A stretch of DNA of 33,760 nucleotides from Pseudomonas sp. S31 (GTDB lineage: Bacteria; Pseudomonadota; Gammaproteobacteria; Pseudomonadales; Pseudomonadaceae): contig NZ_JACVVE010000051.1 in assembly GCF_016648105.1 (NCBI RefSeq), forward strand, positions 1 through 33,760, written 5' to 3'. Numbering within the stretch: the first letter of the stretch is position 1; the number at the start of each line of letters is the position of its first letter. Below, piece after piece: positions 1 to 8,206 of the stretch. A program made the translations under genes and the position numbers. Below the pieces are notes generated by a model. That model saw only the letters and a program-made list of their open reading frames with translations, was not told the origin of the DNA and did not search any database.

Positions 1-51
1 CACCGCCCTTTCACGGCGGTAACAGGGGTTCGAGTCCCCTAGGGGACGCCA
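1..51 (+). tRNA. tRNA-Glu (UUC), 3' part
   Basis: This is the 3' portion of a tRNA; the 5' half lies before the window. The anticodon stem CCGCC/GGCGG closes a seven-base loop CTTTCAC whose middle triplet, at 10-12, is TTC, the glutamate anticodon. A T-arm follows, with the GGTTCGAGTCC core, then the 3' acceptor strand GGGGAC, the discriminator G and an encoded CCA at 49-51. What is visible fits a normal functional gene. Confidence 0.93.
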
Positions 52-77
52 GTTTTTACCCGCGTTTTGCGGGACTT

Positions 78-118
78 CAAAGGCTCATTCGATTATTGAA
101 TGGGCCTTTTGTTTTTTC
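78..118 (+). terminator. Intrinsic terminator after tRNA-Glu
   Basis: The stem GGCTCATTC / GAATGGGCC (one G-T pair) around a short loop is followed by TTTTGTTTTTT. It lies 27 bases after the tRNA and should end the tRNA transcript. A smaller CCCGC/GCGGG hairpin sits at 59-73. Confidence 0.85.
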
Positions 119-185
119 TGCCTTCCGTATTTTTTCCTCTGATGTGCTCGCCGCCGGTCGTCGTCGCGAAACAGCGCTTGCCAAA

Positions 186-207
186 AAATATTATGAGAAT
201 AATATTT
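186..207. promoter_or_regulatory. Palindromic operator 1 upstream of tetR-type gene
   Basis: A perfect 9-bp inverted repeat AAATATTAT / ATAATATTT is separated by GAGA. It sits in a very AT-rich stretch 33 bases before the TetR-family start. Position and symmetry suit an autoregulatory operator overlapping the promoter; binding is inferred. Confidence 0.6.
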
Positions 208-227
208 CGATCATCATATTTTGATCG
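208..227. promoter_or_regulatory. Palindromic operator 2 upstream of tetR-type gene
   Basis: An inverted repeat CGATCA / TGATCG with an 8-base centre directly abuts the first palindrome. The two sites differ in sequence, so they may bind different proteins or serve as a secondary site for the same repressor. The ribosome binding site GAGGG (about 227-231) follows at once. Confidence 0.45.
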
Positions 228-239
228 AGGGCCCCGCCC

Positions 240-779
240 GTGAGCGACAAGAAGAGCAAGACCCGCGAGCGCATTATCCAGGCGGCCCAGGCCGCACTGA
301 TCCAGCACGGTCCGGCCGACCCCAGTGTCAGCCAGGTGATGGGCGCGGCGGGGCTGACCGTGGGGGGCTTCTACGCCCATTTCGACAGCAAGGATGAGCT
401 CATGCTCGAGGCGTTCCGCCAGTTGCTCGATGAGCGTCGCGCGCTGCTCGCCGAGGTGGATCCCAGCCTCGACGGGGTAGGGCGACGCGCACTGGTCTCG
501 GCGTTCTACCTGTCGCGCAAGCATCGCGATGCCGAGGTGCATGCCTGCCCGCTGCCTAATGCCCTGGGCGAGATGCAACGCCTGCCGGCGGCCTTTCGCG
601 AGGTGCTGGCCGAGCACATCGAGCTGATGACCGCGCAAATGGTCGATAGCCCCGAAGAGGCCGACGCCGCGTTGGCCGACCTGGCCCTGATGATTGGCGG
701 CTTGGCGCTGGCGCGTGCCCTGGGCACTGGCGAGCTGTCCGACCGCATCCTGCGTGCCGCCAAGTCGGCGGTGATCTGA
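240..779 (+). CDS. TetR/AcrR-family transcriptional regulator
   Basis: A 179-aa protein with a TetR-type helix-turn-helix in roughly residues 8-55, including the family-typical segment GGFYAHFDSKDELM. The C-terminal two thirds is an all-helical ligand-binding and dimerisation domain; the ligand is unknown. The start is GTG with GAGGG about 9 bases upstream. The gene lies just downstream of two palindromes that look like its own operators. It is followed after 26 bases by an alpha/beta hydrolase on the same strand, so the two are probably co-transcribed. The sequence suggests a local repressor of that hydrolase, perhaps sensing an ester or fatty compound, but this is inference. Length is near the family norm of about 190-210 aa. 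Confidence 0.9.
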   Translation: MSDKKSKTRERIIQAAQAALIQHGPADPSVSQVMGAAGLTVGGFYAHFDSKDELMLEAFRQLLDERRALLAEVDPSLDGVGRRALVSAFYLSRKHRDAEVHACPLPNALGEMQRLPAAFREVLAEHIELMTAQMVDSPEEADAALADLALMIGGLALARALGTGELSDRILRAAKSAVI

Positions 780-805
780 GCTTTTTGTCAGTGGGGAATA
801 CGGCA

Positions 806-1639
806 ATGAGTACCTTGAACTGGATTCGTGGTGTCAATGGCACCCTTGGCCACCTGGCGCCAGAGCATATCGCCGGGCGCATGCGCCGCGCTTTCATGAC
901 CCCGCGCAACCTGCCACCCAAGCAGTGGGAACTGCCATTGCTGGCCTCCGCTGAGCGCATCACCCTGCGTTTTGGCTTGTCGGCGTTGCGCTGGGGCCAG
1001 GGCCCTACCGTGCTGCTGATGCATGGCTGGGAAGGGCGGCCGACCCAGTTCGCTGCGTTGATCGAGGCGCTGGTGCAGGCCGGGCACACCGTGGTGTCGC
1101 TGGAGGGACCGGCCCATGGGCGTTCGCCTGGGCGTCAGGCGCATGTGGTGCTGTTCGCGCGTGCCTTGTTGGAGGCCGCTGCCGAGTTGCCGCCGTTGCG
1201 TGCGGTGATCGGCCACTCCATGGGTGGGGCCAGCGTCTTGCTGGCCTTGCAGATGGGTCTGCGCACCGAGGCGGCGGTGAGTATCGCTGCGCCGGCGCGG
1301 CTGCTCGGTGTGTTGCGTGGCTTCGCCCAGCGCCTGGGTATGCCGGCCCGGGCGCGGGCGGCGTTCATCCGTCAGATCGAGGCGGATGTCGGCATCCAGG
1401 TCGGGCGCCTGGATGTCAACGGCTACCAACTGGACCTGCCGGGCCTGGTGGTGCATGCCGCCGATGATGCCCTGGTGCCGGCCGAAGAGGCCCAGTTGAT
1501 CCACCAGGCCTGGTTTGACAGCCGCTTGCTCATGTTGCAGGAGGGTGGCCACCAGCGGGTGCTCGCCGACCCGCAACTGAGTGAAGCCGTGCTCGAATTG
1601 CTGGCTGGGGCGACCGCGCCGGCACGGCAAAGCGCCTGA
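806..1639 (+). CDS. Alpha/beta hydrolase (esterase/lipase-like)
   Basis: A 277-aa cytoplasmic alpha/beta-hydrolase with no signal peptide. It has an HGW oxyanion-type motif after the third strand (LLMHGWEG) and the nucleophile elbow GHSMGG with Ser138. A likely acid is Asp220 or Asp221 (AADDALVP), and His249 sits in EGGHQRV, completing a catalytic triad. The ATG at 806 is preferred over upstream TTG/GTG codons because GGGGA lies about 9 bases upstream. The substrate cannot be read from sequence. Co-orientation with the preceding TetR gene and the following thioesterase suggests acyl-ester chemistry; this is inferred from context only. Confidence 0.88.
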   Translation: MSTLNWIRGVNGTLGHLAPEHIAGRMRRAFMTPRNLPPKQWELPLLASAERITLRFGLSALRWGQGPTVLLMHGWEGRPTQFAALIEALVQAGHTVVSLEGPAHGRSPGRQAHVVLFARALLEAAAELPPLRAVIGHSMGGASVLLALQMGLRTEAAVSIAAPARLLGVLRGFAQRLGMPARARAAFIRQIEADVGIQVGRLDVNGYQLDLPGLVVHAADDALVPAEEAQLIHQAWFDSRLLMLQEGGHQRVLADPQLSEAVLELLAGATAPARQSA

Positions 1640-1721
1640 GCATCCGTTACACTCGACGGACCTTGGGGCGCAAAGCGCCCCCAGACATTCAGACCAATAT
1701 GCCATTTGCACAGGAGCATGC

Positions 1722-2156
1722 ATGAGCTGGGACCTGGCAACGCCATTCATCATCGACCTGCGGGTCGGCAACGAGGACATCGATGGCCTCGGCCACGCCA
1801 ACAACGCGGTCTACGTCACCTGGCTGGAGCGCTGCGCCTGGCGTCACTCCCAGCGCCTGGGCCTGGACCTGGCCGAATACCGGCGCCTGGATCGTGCCAT
1901 GGCGGTGGTGCGCCATGAAATCGACTACCTGGCCGCCGCCTACGAGGACGACGAGCTGCAATTGGCGACCTGGATCATCGATTGGGACCAGCGCCTGCGC
2001 ATGACCCGGCGTTTCCAGCTCATGCGCCCACGCGACGGTGTGACCCTGCTGCGGGCGCAGACCACCTTCGCCTGCATCGAGCTATCCACTGGCAAGCCGC
2101 GGCGCATGCCGGCGGAGTTCCTCGACGGTTACGGCCCGGCGCTGATCGGTGCCTGA
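1722..2156 (+). CDS. Acyl-CoA thioesterase, hotdog fold (FadM/YbgC-like)
   Basis: A 144-aa hotdog-fold protein of the 4HBT thioesterase family. The segment DIDGLGHANNAVYVTWLE near the N-terminus is the family signature, the GHANN part being where the acyl-CoA thioesterase active site lies. FadM and YbgC relatives hydrolyse acyl-CoA thioesters in the cytoplasm. The start at 1722 has CAGGAG five bases upstream, whereas the open frame extends back into the hydrolase gene without a comparable site. It may share a transcript with the hydrolase (82-base gap). Chain-length preference is unknown. Confidence 0.88.
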   Translation: MSWDLATPFIIDLRVGNEDIDGLGHANNAVYVTWLERCAWRHSQRLGLDLAEYRRLDRAMAVVRHEIDYLAAAYEDDELQLATWIIDWDQRLRMTRRFQLMRPRDGVTLLRAQTTFACIELSTGKPRRMPAEFLDGYGPALIGA

Positions 2157-2206
2157 AACCCCGGCTTTTTTTGCTAGACTGCCGCTTTTTTCGCTGAGTC
2201 CCCAAC

Positions 2207-3178
2207 ATGCAAATTGCCCTGGCCCCGATGGAGGGGCTGGTCGACAACATCCTGCGCGACGTCCTGACCCGGGTGGGCGGCATCGATTGGTGCGTCACCG
2301 AGTTCATTCGCGTCTGCGACCGCCTGTTGCCGGCATCATCCTTCGACAAGCTGGCCCCGGAGCTGCGCCAGGGCGCACGCACCGCCGCCGGGGTGCCGAT
2401 GCGTGTGCAGCTGTTGGGCTCCGACCCGGTCTGCCTGGCGGAAAACGCCGCCCTGGCCTGCGAGCTGGGTGCACCGGTGATCGACCTCAACTTTGGTTGC
2501 CCGGCCAAGACGGTCAACAAATCCCGGGGTGGCGCGGTGTTGCTAAAGGAGCCCGAGCTGCTGCATGCCATTGTCCGCGAAGTGCGTCGTGCGGTGCCGG
2601 CGCATATCCCGGTCACTTCGAAGATGCGCCTGGGCTTCGACAGCCCGGACGGTGCCCTGGACTGCGCCACGGCGCTGGCCGAGGGTGGTTCGGCGCACCT
2701 GGTGGTACATGCGCGGACCAAGGTCGAGGGCTACAAGCCGCCAGCGCATTGGGAATGGGTGGCGCGAGTCCAGGATGTGGTCGCGGTGCCAGTGTTCGCC
2801 AATGGCGAGATCTGGACCGTGGACGACTGGCGGCGTTGCCGCGAGGTCAGTGGGGCCGAGCACATCATGCTGGGCCGCGGCCTGGTGTCGCGCCCTGACC
2901 TGGCCCTGCAGATCGCCGCCGCGCGTGACGGGCGCGAGTACCAATCGCTGAGCTGGGATGAACTGTTGCCGTTGCTGCGCGAGTTCTGGCGCCAGGCTCA
3001 GGCCAAGTTGTCGCCCCGCTATGCACCGGGGCGGATGAAGCAGTGGCTGGCGATGCTGACCCGCGGCTATCCCGAGGCGGTGGTGCTGTTTGCCGAGTTG
3101 CGGCGTGAGGATGATTGTGCGCAGATCAGCCGGTTGCTTGGGGTCGAGGCGACATCCTTCGAGGCTTGCGTTGCCTGA
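2207..3178 (+). CDS. dusC: tRNA-dihydrouridine(16) synthase DusC
   Basis: A 323-aa FMN-dependent enzyme that reduces uridine to dihydrouridine in the tRNA D-loop, using NADPH. The N-terminus ALAPMEGLVDN is the Dus FMN-binding start. NFGCPAKTVNKSRGGA carries the catalytic Cys98, the position used in E. coli DusC. Later VHARTK and GRGLVSRPDL belong to the phosphate-binding end of the TIM barrel. DusC subgroup assignment rests on the MEGLVD start and the length; other Dus subgroups are less likely. A REP pair follows the stop codon. Confidence 0.92.
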   Translation: MQIALAPMEGLVDNILRDVLTRVGGIDWCVTEFIRVCDRLLPASSFDKLAPELRQGARTAAGVPMRVQLLGSDPVCLAENAALACELGAPVIDLNFGCPAKTVNKSRGGAVLLKEPELLHAIVREVRRAVPAHIPVTSKMRLGFDSPDGALDCATALAEGGSAHLVVHARTKVEGYKPPAHWEWVARVQDVVAVPVFANGEIWTVDDWRRCREVSGAEHIMLGRGLVSRPDLALQIAAARDGREYQSLSWDELLPLLREFWRQAQAKLSPRYAPGRMKQWLAMLTRGYPEAVVLFAELRREDDCAQISRLLGVEATSFEACVA

Positions 3179-3181
3179 TCT

Positions 3182-3288
3182 GGCCTCTTCGCGGGTGAAC
3201 CCGCTCCTACAGGTTGTACGGCCAGATACATCGTTTGTACCAGGACGTGCGCATTCCCTGTAGGAGCGGGTTCACCCGCGAAGAGGCC
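3182..3288. repeat. Inverted pair of REP palindromes (31 bp each)
   Basis: Two 31-bp units at 3182-3212 and 3258-3288 are perfect reverse complements, separated by 45 bases. Each contains its own internal palindrome GCGGGTgaACCCGC and ends in the CTCCTACAG tail. This is the standard REP of the P. putida group, arranged as a BIME-like doublet. The pair lies between dusC and the hsp20 promoter and could also act as a transcription end for dusC. Related units occur at 10388-10463 and, weakly, at 29466-29496. Confidence 0.92.
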
Positions 3289-3327
3289 GGCCCAGGCAAC
3301 CTAGCAGCAAAATTTTTCACCACCACC

Positions 3328-3353
3328 CTTGAAACCCATCCCCCCGGCCATAT
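3328..3353 (+). promoter_or_regulatory. Sigma-32-type heat-shock promoter
   Basis: A -35 element CTTGAAA (3328-3334) and a -10 element GGCCATAT (3346-3353; consensus CCCCATNT, 6 of 8) are separated by 11 bases. They lie upstream of the small heat-shock gene. The match and location fit RpoH-dependent transcription. Confidence 0.65.
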
Positions 3354-3361
3354 CTCTTGAG

Positions 3362-3420
3362 TACGCGATGCCGAAGTCGGGTCGCGTAATGACTCACTTG
3401 CTGATTCTCAGGAGTTTATG
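3362..3420 (+). promoter_or_regulatory. ROSE-like RNA thermometer in the hsp20 leader
   Basis: The leader can form a stem TACGCGA (3362-3368) with TCGCGTA (3382-3388). A second, imperfect helix follows in which ACTTGCTG pairs with CAGGAGT and so covers the Shine-Dalgarno sequence. The TTGCT anti-SD opposite AGGAG is the hallmark of ROSE elements, which are known ahead of ibpA genes in Pseudomonas and melt at heat-shock temperature. No structure was computed here. Confidence 0.7.
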
Positions 3421-3867
3421 ACCATGACCAGCGCTTTCTCTCTCGCTCCACTGTTCCGCCATTCCGTGGGCTTCGACCGTTTCAACGACCTGTTCGAATC
3501 CGCGGCACGCAACGAGGCGGGTAGCAGCTACCCTCCCTACAACGTTGAAAAACATGGCGATGACCACTATCGCATCGTGGTTGCCGCAGCCGGTTTCCAA
3601 GAGCAGGACCTCGACCTGCAGGTCGAGAAAGGCGTCCTGACCGTGATCGGCGGCAAGCGCGAAAACGGCAACGCTGAAGTGACCTACCTGCACCAGGGCA
3701 TCGCCCAGCGTGCCTTCAAGCTGTCGTTCCGCCTCGCCGACCATATCGAGGTGAAATCCGCCGGCCTGGCCAACGGCCTGCTCAGCATCGACCTGCTGCG
3801 CATCGTGCCGGAAGAAGCCAAGGCCAAGCGCATCCCGATCAACGGCGAAAAGCCTGCGCTGAACTGA
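3418..3867 (+). CDS. ibpA: Small heat-shock protein, Hsp20/IbpA family
   Basis: A 149-aa alpha-crystallin-type chaperone that holds unfolding proteins in the cytoplasm for DnaK/ClpB refolding. The N-terminus AFSLAPLFRHSVGFDRFNDLF is typical of Pseudomonas IbpA. The crystallin domain spans about residues 38-140, from PPYNVEKHGDDHYRI through the GLLSIDL strand, and ends with an IPI tail motif (residues IPING). Two starts are possible, ATG 3418 or ATG 3424. AGGAG at 3410-3414 is only 3 bases from the first and 9 from the second, so translation may really begin at 3424. A sigma-32-like promoter and a ROSE-like leader indicate control at both the transcriptional and translational level. Confidence 0.93.
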   Translation: MTMTSAFSLAPLFRHSVGFDRFNDLFESAARNEAGSSYPPYNVEKHGDDHYRIVVAAAGFQEQDLDLQVEKGVLTVIGGKRENGNAEVTYLHQGIAQRAFKLSFRLADHIEVKSAGLANGLLSIDLLRIVPEEAKAKRIPINGEKPALN

Positions 3868-3881
3868 CAGCGTGATCAATG

Positions 3882-3908
3882 AAAGGGCATCTTCGGGTGC
3901 CCTTTTTT
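3882..3908 (+). terminator. Intrinsic terminator after hsp20
   Basis: The stem AAAGGGCATC / GGTGCCCTTT is capped by a stable TTCG tetraloop and followed by TTTT. It is 14 bases after the hsp20 stop. Because both arms carry A/T runs, it may also terminate the convergent c-di-GMP gene whose stop is at 3913. Confidence 0.9.
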
Positions 3909-3912
3909 GTGC

Positions 3913-6900
3913 CTAATAATCCGCCGGGGCCTCCAGCAGCAATTGCCGGAAGGCCATCAATGGCAAGGGCCGGCTGTGCAGGTAGCCTTGGTACAGGTAG
4001 CAGCCCTGGCGCTCGAGAAATTCCAACTGCTCGGTCAGCTCGACGCCTTCGGCGATCACCGCCAGCCCCAGGCTGCGGGCCATGGCGACGATGGCGCGGA
4101 CGATCTCGGCGTCGTTCGGGTCGAGCGGGGCGTCGCGCACGAAGGTCTGGTCGATTTTCAAGGCATCGACCGGCAAGCGCTTGAGGTAGGTCAGCGACGA
4201 ATAGCCGGTGCCGAAATCGTCCATGGCGAAGCTCACGCCATAGCGCTTGAGTTCGCGCATCTTGCCGATGGTGTCCTCTAGGTTCTGGATGACGATGCCC
4301 TCGGTGATCTCCAGCTTCAGCATGCGCCGGGGCAGGCCATAGTCGTCCAGGCTGCGCAATACCCGCTCGACGAAGTCGTTCTGGCGGAACTGCCGCGGGC
4401 TGATGTTGACGCACAGGCTGAAGGCGTCGGCATCGATCAGGCCGTCCTGCAGCATGCGCGCGCAGGCATCGCAGGCTTCATCGAGGATCCAACTGCCCAC
4501 TTCGAGGATCAAGCCGCTCTCCTCGAGTACCTGGATGAACTGCGCAGGTGGTTGCTGGCCCAGTTGCGGATGGTGCCAGCGCAACAGCACCTCGGCCCCG
4601 ACGATGCGGTTGTCGCGCGCGTCGACCTGGGGTTGGAAGTGCAGGGCCAGTTCGCCGCGGGCCAGGGCCAGGCGCAGGTCGCTTTCCATGCGCAGCCGTT
4701 CGCTGGCGGCCTTTTGCATGGTGTTGTGGAACAACTGCGTGGTGTTGCGTCCGGAGTCCTTGGCCCGATACAGGGCGATATCGGCGCGCTTGAGCAGGTC
4801 GGCGGGGGTCGCGCCGTGGTCGGGAATCAGCGCCACGCCGATGCTCGGGGTGACTTGCAGGCGCTGGCCGTCCAGCGACATCGGCTCGGCCAGCAGTTCG
4901 CGCAGGGTGTCGGCCAGCTCGCGGACCTTGTCTTCGACCGCGTCGCGTCCACCCTCGAGGCCCCCGATCAGCACCACGAACTCATCCCCGCCCAGGCGCG
5001 CCACGGTGTCTTCCAGGCGCACGCTGGCCTCCAGGCGCGCGGTGATGATCTTCAGCACCGTGTCGCCCACCGGATGGCCGAGCGAGTCGTTGATGTGCTT
5101 GAAATGGTCGAGGTCCAGGAACAGCAGGGCGCCGCGCTGGTTGTGGCGCTTGAGCAGGGCGATCTGTTGGCTCAGGCGGTCCATCAGCAGGGCGCGATTG
5201 GGCAGGTTGGTCAGTGGGTCGTGGTAGGCCAGGTGGCGAATCTGCGCCTGGGCGTTCTTCAGCTGACTGACGTCGCGAGCGGTCAACAGCAGGCAATCGA
5301 CCTCGTTGAGGCTGATCGGCTCTACCGACACCTCCACGGTGAGGATATCGCCGCGTTTGTTGCGCCCGAGCATCTCGCGGTGGTGCAGGCGGCCATGCTC
5401 GTGCAGCTCGTTGAGCAGGGCGGCGCGCTGTTTCTCGTCGGCCCAGATGCCTATTTCATAGACCGTGTGGCCGATCACCTCGGCAGCACTGTAGCCGGTC
5501 AGGCGGGTGAAGCCGTCGTTGATCTCGAGGTAACGGCCGCTCCCGCGCTCGGTGATGGTGATGGCGTCGGGGCTGGAGTGGAAGGCCTTGGCGAACTTCT
5601 CCTCGCTGGATTTCAGCGCCGCCTCGGCCCGTTGCTGCTGGGTGATGTCACGCAGCGTGGTGACACTGCAGGGCTGATTGTCGACGCTGATCAGGCAACT
5701 GGAGATCACGCAGGTCAGTAGCGAGCCGTCACGGTGATTGAGGCTCACGGCAACGTTGCTCAGGGCCTGTTCGCGAATCACCCGCTCGATACGCTTCACC
5801 CGCGCGGCCGGTTCTGCCCACAGGCCGAGTTGTTCCGTGGTGCGGCCGATCACCTGTTCGGCGCTCCAACCGAAGGCCTGGGTGAACGCCGGGTTGATCT
5901 CGATGAACTGGCCGTTGTCCTGGCGGGTGACGCAGATCGGGTCGGGGCTGACCTGGAACAGGCTGGCGAATTTTTCTTCCGAGGCAGTCAGGCGTTGCTC
6001 GCGCTCGACCTGGTCGGTGATGTCGAGCAGGGTGCCGGCCATGCGCAGTGGCTTGCCCTGGTCGTCCCGGTACAGCCGCGCGCGGCTTTCGATGTAGCGC
6101 GAGGCGCCGTTCTCCAGTTGTACCCGGTAGGTGATCTGGTAGTTGCCGGCCGGGCCTTCGCGCAGGCTGCGATAGGCCTGGCGCATGACGTTGCGCTCCT
6201 GTTCGGGCACGCCCTCGAAGAAGGCGTCGAACGACTCGTGAAACGGTACCGGGTCCAGCCCGTGCAATTGTGCGGCGCGTGCCGAGCCGTAGAGCATGCC
6301 GCTGGGGATGTGCCAGTCCCAGGTGCCCAGCTGCGCCGAATCCAGGGCCAGGTCGAGGCGCTCCTGGCTGTCCTTGAGGGCCTGCTCGGCACGCCGGCGC
6401 TCGGTGGTGTCGACGAACGTGCTGAGCAGGAAGGTCACCCCTTCGAATTCGACGCCCTGGGTGCACAGGATGCCATCGTGAACCTTGCCGGAACTGGCGC
6501 GGAACTGCACTTCGAGGCTGACCGGCCCGCTGCCGGCGCGGGTGGCCTCCATCACCTGCTGGCGCTGCTCGAGGTTGGCCCACAGGCCCAGTTCCAGGCT
6601 GGTCTTGCCGATCACCTGGCTGCCGGGCCAGCCGAGCATGTCCTCGAAGTGCTGGTTGACGTCGAAGATCATGCCGTCGTGGCGGCGTGTCAGCAGCACC
6701 GCATTGGGGCTCAGGTGGAACAATGTGGCGAAGCGCTTCTCCGAGTTGATCAGCGCAGCTTCCCGTTCGCGTTGGCGGGTGATCTCGCGGATCACGCCGA
6801 TCATCTGGCGCCGACCGTGACGATCATGGGTGAGACTGCCATTGATCTCCAGCCAATGCAGGGTGCCGTCCGGCCAGCGGATGCGGTGGCGCATGGCCTG

Positions 6901-7209
6901 GACCACCGGCTCGCCGTTGACCACCGCCTGGAAGGCCTGGCGGGTGCGGGCGCGGTCTTCCTCGGGGAGCAGGTCGAGGTAATCGATGTCGTTGGGCAGT
7001 GGCCGTTGCGGGTCGAAGCCGAACAGAGCCTGGGTCCCGCGCGACCAGCTCACCCGGCCGGTTTCGATATCCCACAGCCAGGCCCCCAGGCGGGCGCCGT
7101 TGAGGGCGGCGAGCAACTGCGGGGCATTCTGCCAGGCCTGTTCAGATTCCTGTGGGTCGGCAGCCGGAATGCGCGGCAGGCGCGGAAAGCGATTTGCTGA
7201 TTTGGGCAT
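3913..7209 (-). CDS. Five-PAS sensory diguanylate cyclase/phosphodiesterase (GGDEF-EAL)
   Basis: A 1098-aa soluble protein with no clear membrane segment. Five PAS modules fill about residues 25-650; three begin with a KFA or RFA segment followed by SPD or SPN. A GGDEF domain (about 660-825) has an intact GGDEF motif near residue 740 and an RLED inhibitory I-site five residues before it. The EAL domain (about 860-1090) has EVL in place of EAL (Glu873), with the catalytic motifs NISPRQF, LEITEG, DDFGTGYSS, KIDQTFV and AEGVE kept. Both activities look possible, so it may make or degrade cyclic di-GMP depending on the PAS inputs. The ATG at 7209 has AAAGG about 10 bases upstream; the open frame continues further but into the LysR gene. 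It lies 61 bases downstream of that LysR gene, possibly in one transcript. Confidence 0.93.
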   Translation of the reverse strand: MPKSANRFPRLPRIPAADPQESEQAWQNAPQLLAALNGARLGAWLWDIETGRVSWSRGTQALFGFDPQRPLPNDIDYLDLLPEEDRARTRQAFQAVVNGEPVVQAMRHRIRWPDGTLHWLEINGSLTHDRHGRRQMIGVIREITRQREREAALINSEKRFATLFHLSPNAVLLTRRHDGMIFDVNQHFEDMLGWPGSQVIGKTSLELGLWANLEQRQQVMEATRAGSGPVSLEVQFRASSGKVHDGILCTQGVEFEGVTFLLSTFVDTTERRRAEQALKDSQERLDLALDSAQLGTWDWHIPSGMLYGSARAAQLHGLDPVPFHESFDAFFEGVPEQERNVMRQAYRSLREGPAGNYQITYRVQLENGASRYIESRARLYRDDQGKPLRMAGTLLDITDQVEREQRLTASEEKFASLFQVSPDPICVTRQDNGQFIEINPAFTQAFGWSAEQVIGRTTEQLGLWAEPAARVKRIERVIREQALSNVAVSLNHRDGSLLTCVISSCLISVDNQPCSVTTLRDITQQQRAEAALKSSEEKFAKAFHSSPDAITITERGSGRYLEINDGFTRLTGYSAAEVIGHTVYEIGIWADEKQRAALLNELHEHGRLHHREMLGRNKRGDILTVEVSVEPISLNEVDCLLLTARDVSQLKNAQAQIRHLAYHDPLTNLPNRALLMDRLSQQIALLKRHNQRGALLFLDLDHFKHINDSLGHPVGDTVLKIITARLEASVRLEDTVARLGGDEFVVLIGGLEGGRDAVEDKVRELADTLRELLAEPMSLDGQRLQVTPSIGVALIPDHGATPADLLKRADIALYRAKDSGRNTTQLFHNTMQKAASERLRMESDLRLALARGELALHFQPQVDARDNRIVGAEVLLRWHHPQLGQQPPAQFIQVLEESGLILEVGSWILDEACDACARMLQDGLIDADAFSLCVNISPRQFRQNDFVERVLRSLDDYGLPRRMLKLEITEGIVIQNLEDTIGKMRELKRYGVSFAMDDFGTGYSSLTYLKRLPVDALKIDQTFVRDAPLDPNDAEIVRAIVAMARSLGLAVIAEGVELTEQLEFLERQGCYLYQGYLHSRPLPLMAFRQLLLEAPADY

Positions 7210-7270
7210 CGATACCAGACCTTTGGCTTGAAACGCGTCCTTGAGTTGGAAATGCCGAGCTGACGACCGG

Positions 7271-8149
7271 TCAGGCGGACCCTGCGTGGCTGTCGAGCAA
7301 GGCCATGAAGGCCCTCGCCGCATTCGATAGCGTTCGCTCCGTGTGCAAAATGTAGCCTAGCTGGCGCGACAGTTGTATGCCGGGCAAGGCGATGGGTGCG
7401 ACCTGGTCGTCGAGCATGGTGCGCGGCAGCACGCTCCAGGCCAGGCCGATCGACACCATCATCTTGATGGTTTCCATGTAATTGGTGCTCATGGCGATGT
7501 TCGGCGTCAGGCCCTGGCTTTCGAACAGGCGCTGGACGATGTGGTGGGTGAAGGTGTTGCCGCCAGGAAACACCGCCGGATGGCGAGCGACATCGGCCAG
7601 GCCGACCTGGCCGTTGCGGGCCAGCGGGTGCTCGGGGGCGGCGACGAAATCTAGGGCGTCGTCCCACACCGGCACCGCCTTGACCAGGTGATGGGGCTCG
7701 GGAGCCAGGGTAATCACGGCAATTTCGGCGCGGCCATGAAGGATTTCATCGTAGGCCGCTTCTGAATCCATGAACTGGATGTCCAGCGCCACGGCCGGGT
7801 ACTCGCGGGTGAAAGCCCGTAGCAGCGGGGGCAGGCGGTGCAAGCCGATGTGATGGCTAGTGGCCAGAGTGAGCCGACCGCTCACTTCCCCCGTCAAATT
7901 GGTCAGCGCTCTGCGCGTATCATCGAGGACGTTGAGGATCTGGTAGGCGCGTGGCAGCAGGGCACGGCCGGCCTCGGTCAGGGTCACTTCGCGGCCCAGG
8001 CGGTCGAACAGACGCACGTCCAGTTGTTGCTCCAGCCCGGCGATGCGCTTGCTGACCGCCGGCTGGGTCAGAAACAGGCGCTGCGCTGCGCCGGAGAAGC
8101 TGCCGGTTTCGGCGATGGCGATGAAGGCGCTCAGGTTGGCCAGGTCCAT
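7271..8149 (-). CDS. LysR-family transcriptional regulator
   Basis: A 292-aa LysR regulator. The N-terminal winged helix-turn-helix (about residues 3-60) contains AETGSFSGAAQRLFLTQPAVSKRI, a textbook LysR recognition region. The remainder is the periplasmic-binding-protein-like effector domain. The ATG at 8149 is chosen because AGGAA lies 9 bases upstream; an upstream TTG at 8176 would add nine residues with no ribosome site. The gene diverges from leuC across 131 bases containing a T-N11-A-type palindrome. This suggests it controls leuCD and itself, as divergent LysR genes often do. The effector is unknown; a leucine-pathway intermediate is an attractive guess. Confidence 0.92.
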   Translation of the reverse strand: MDLANLSAFIAIAETGSFSGAAQRLFLTQPAVSKRIAGLEQQLDVRLFDRLGREVTLTEAGRALLPRAYQILNVLDDTRRALTNLTGEVSGRLTLATSHHIGLHRLPPLLRAFTREYPAVALDIQFMDSEAAYDEILHGRAEIAVITLAPEPHHLVKAVPVWDDALDFVAAPEHPLARNGQVGLADVARHPAVFPGGNTFTHHIVQRLFESQGLTPNIAMSTNYMETIKMMVSIGLAWSVLPRTMLDDQVAPIALPGIQLSRQLGYILHTERTLSNAARAFMALLDSHAGSA

Positions 8150-8189
8150 GAGGGTGAATTCCTGTTGGTTATCCAAAGCATAAAAATTA

Positions 8190-8206
8190 TGAATTTGAGT
8201 TATTCA
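8190..8206. promoter_or_regulatory. LysR-type box in the LysR/leuC divergent region
   Basis: TGAAT and ATTCA are separated by seven bases and together form a 17-bp T-N11-A-like interrupted palindrome. It overlaps the predicted leuC -35 region. It is a candidate binding site for the divergent regulator, by position and symmetry only. Confidence 0.4.
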
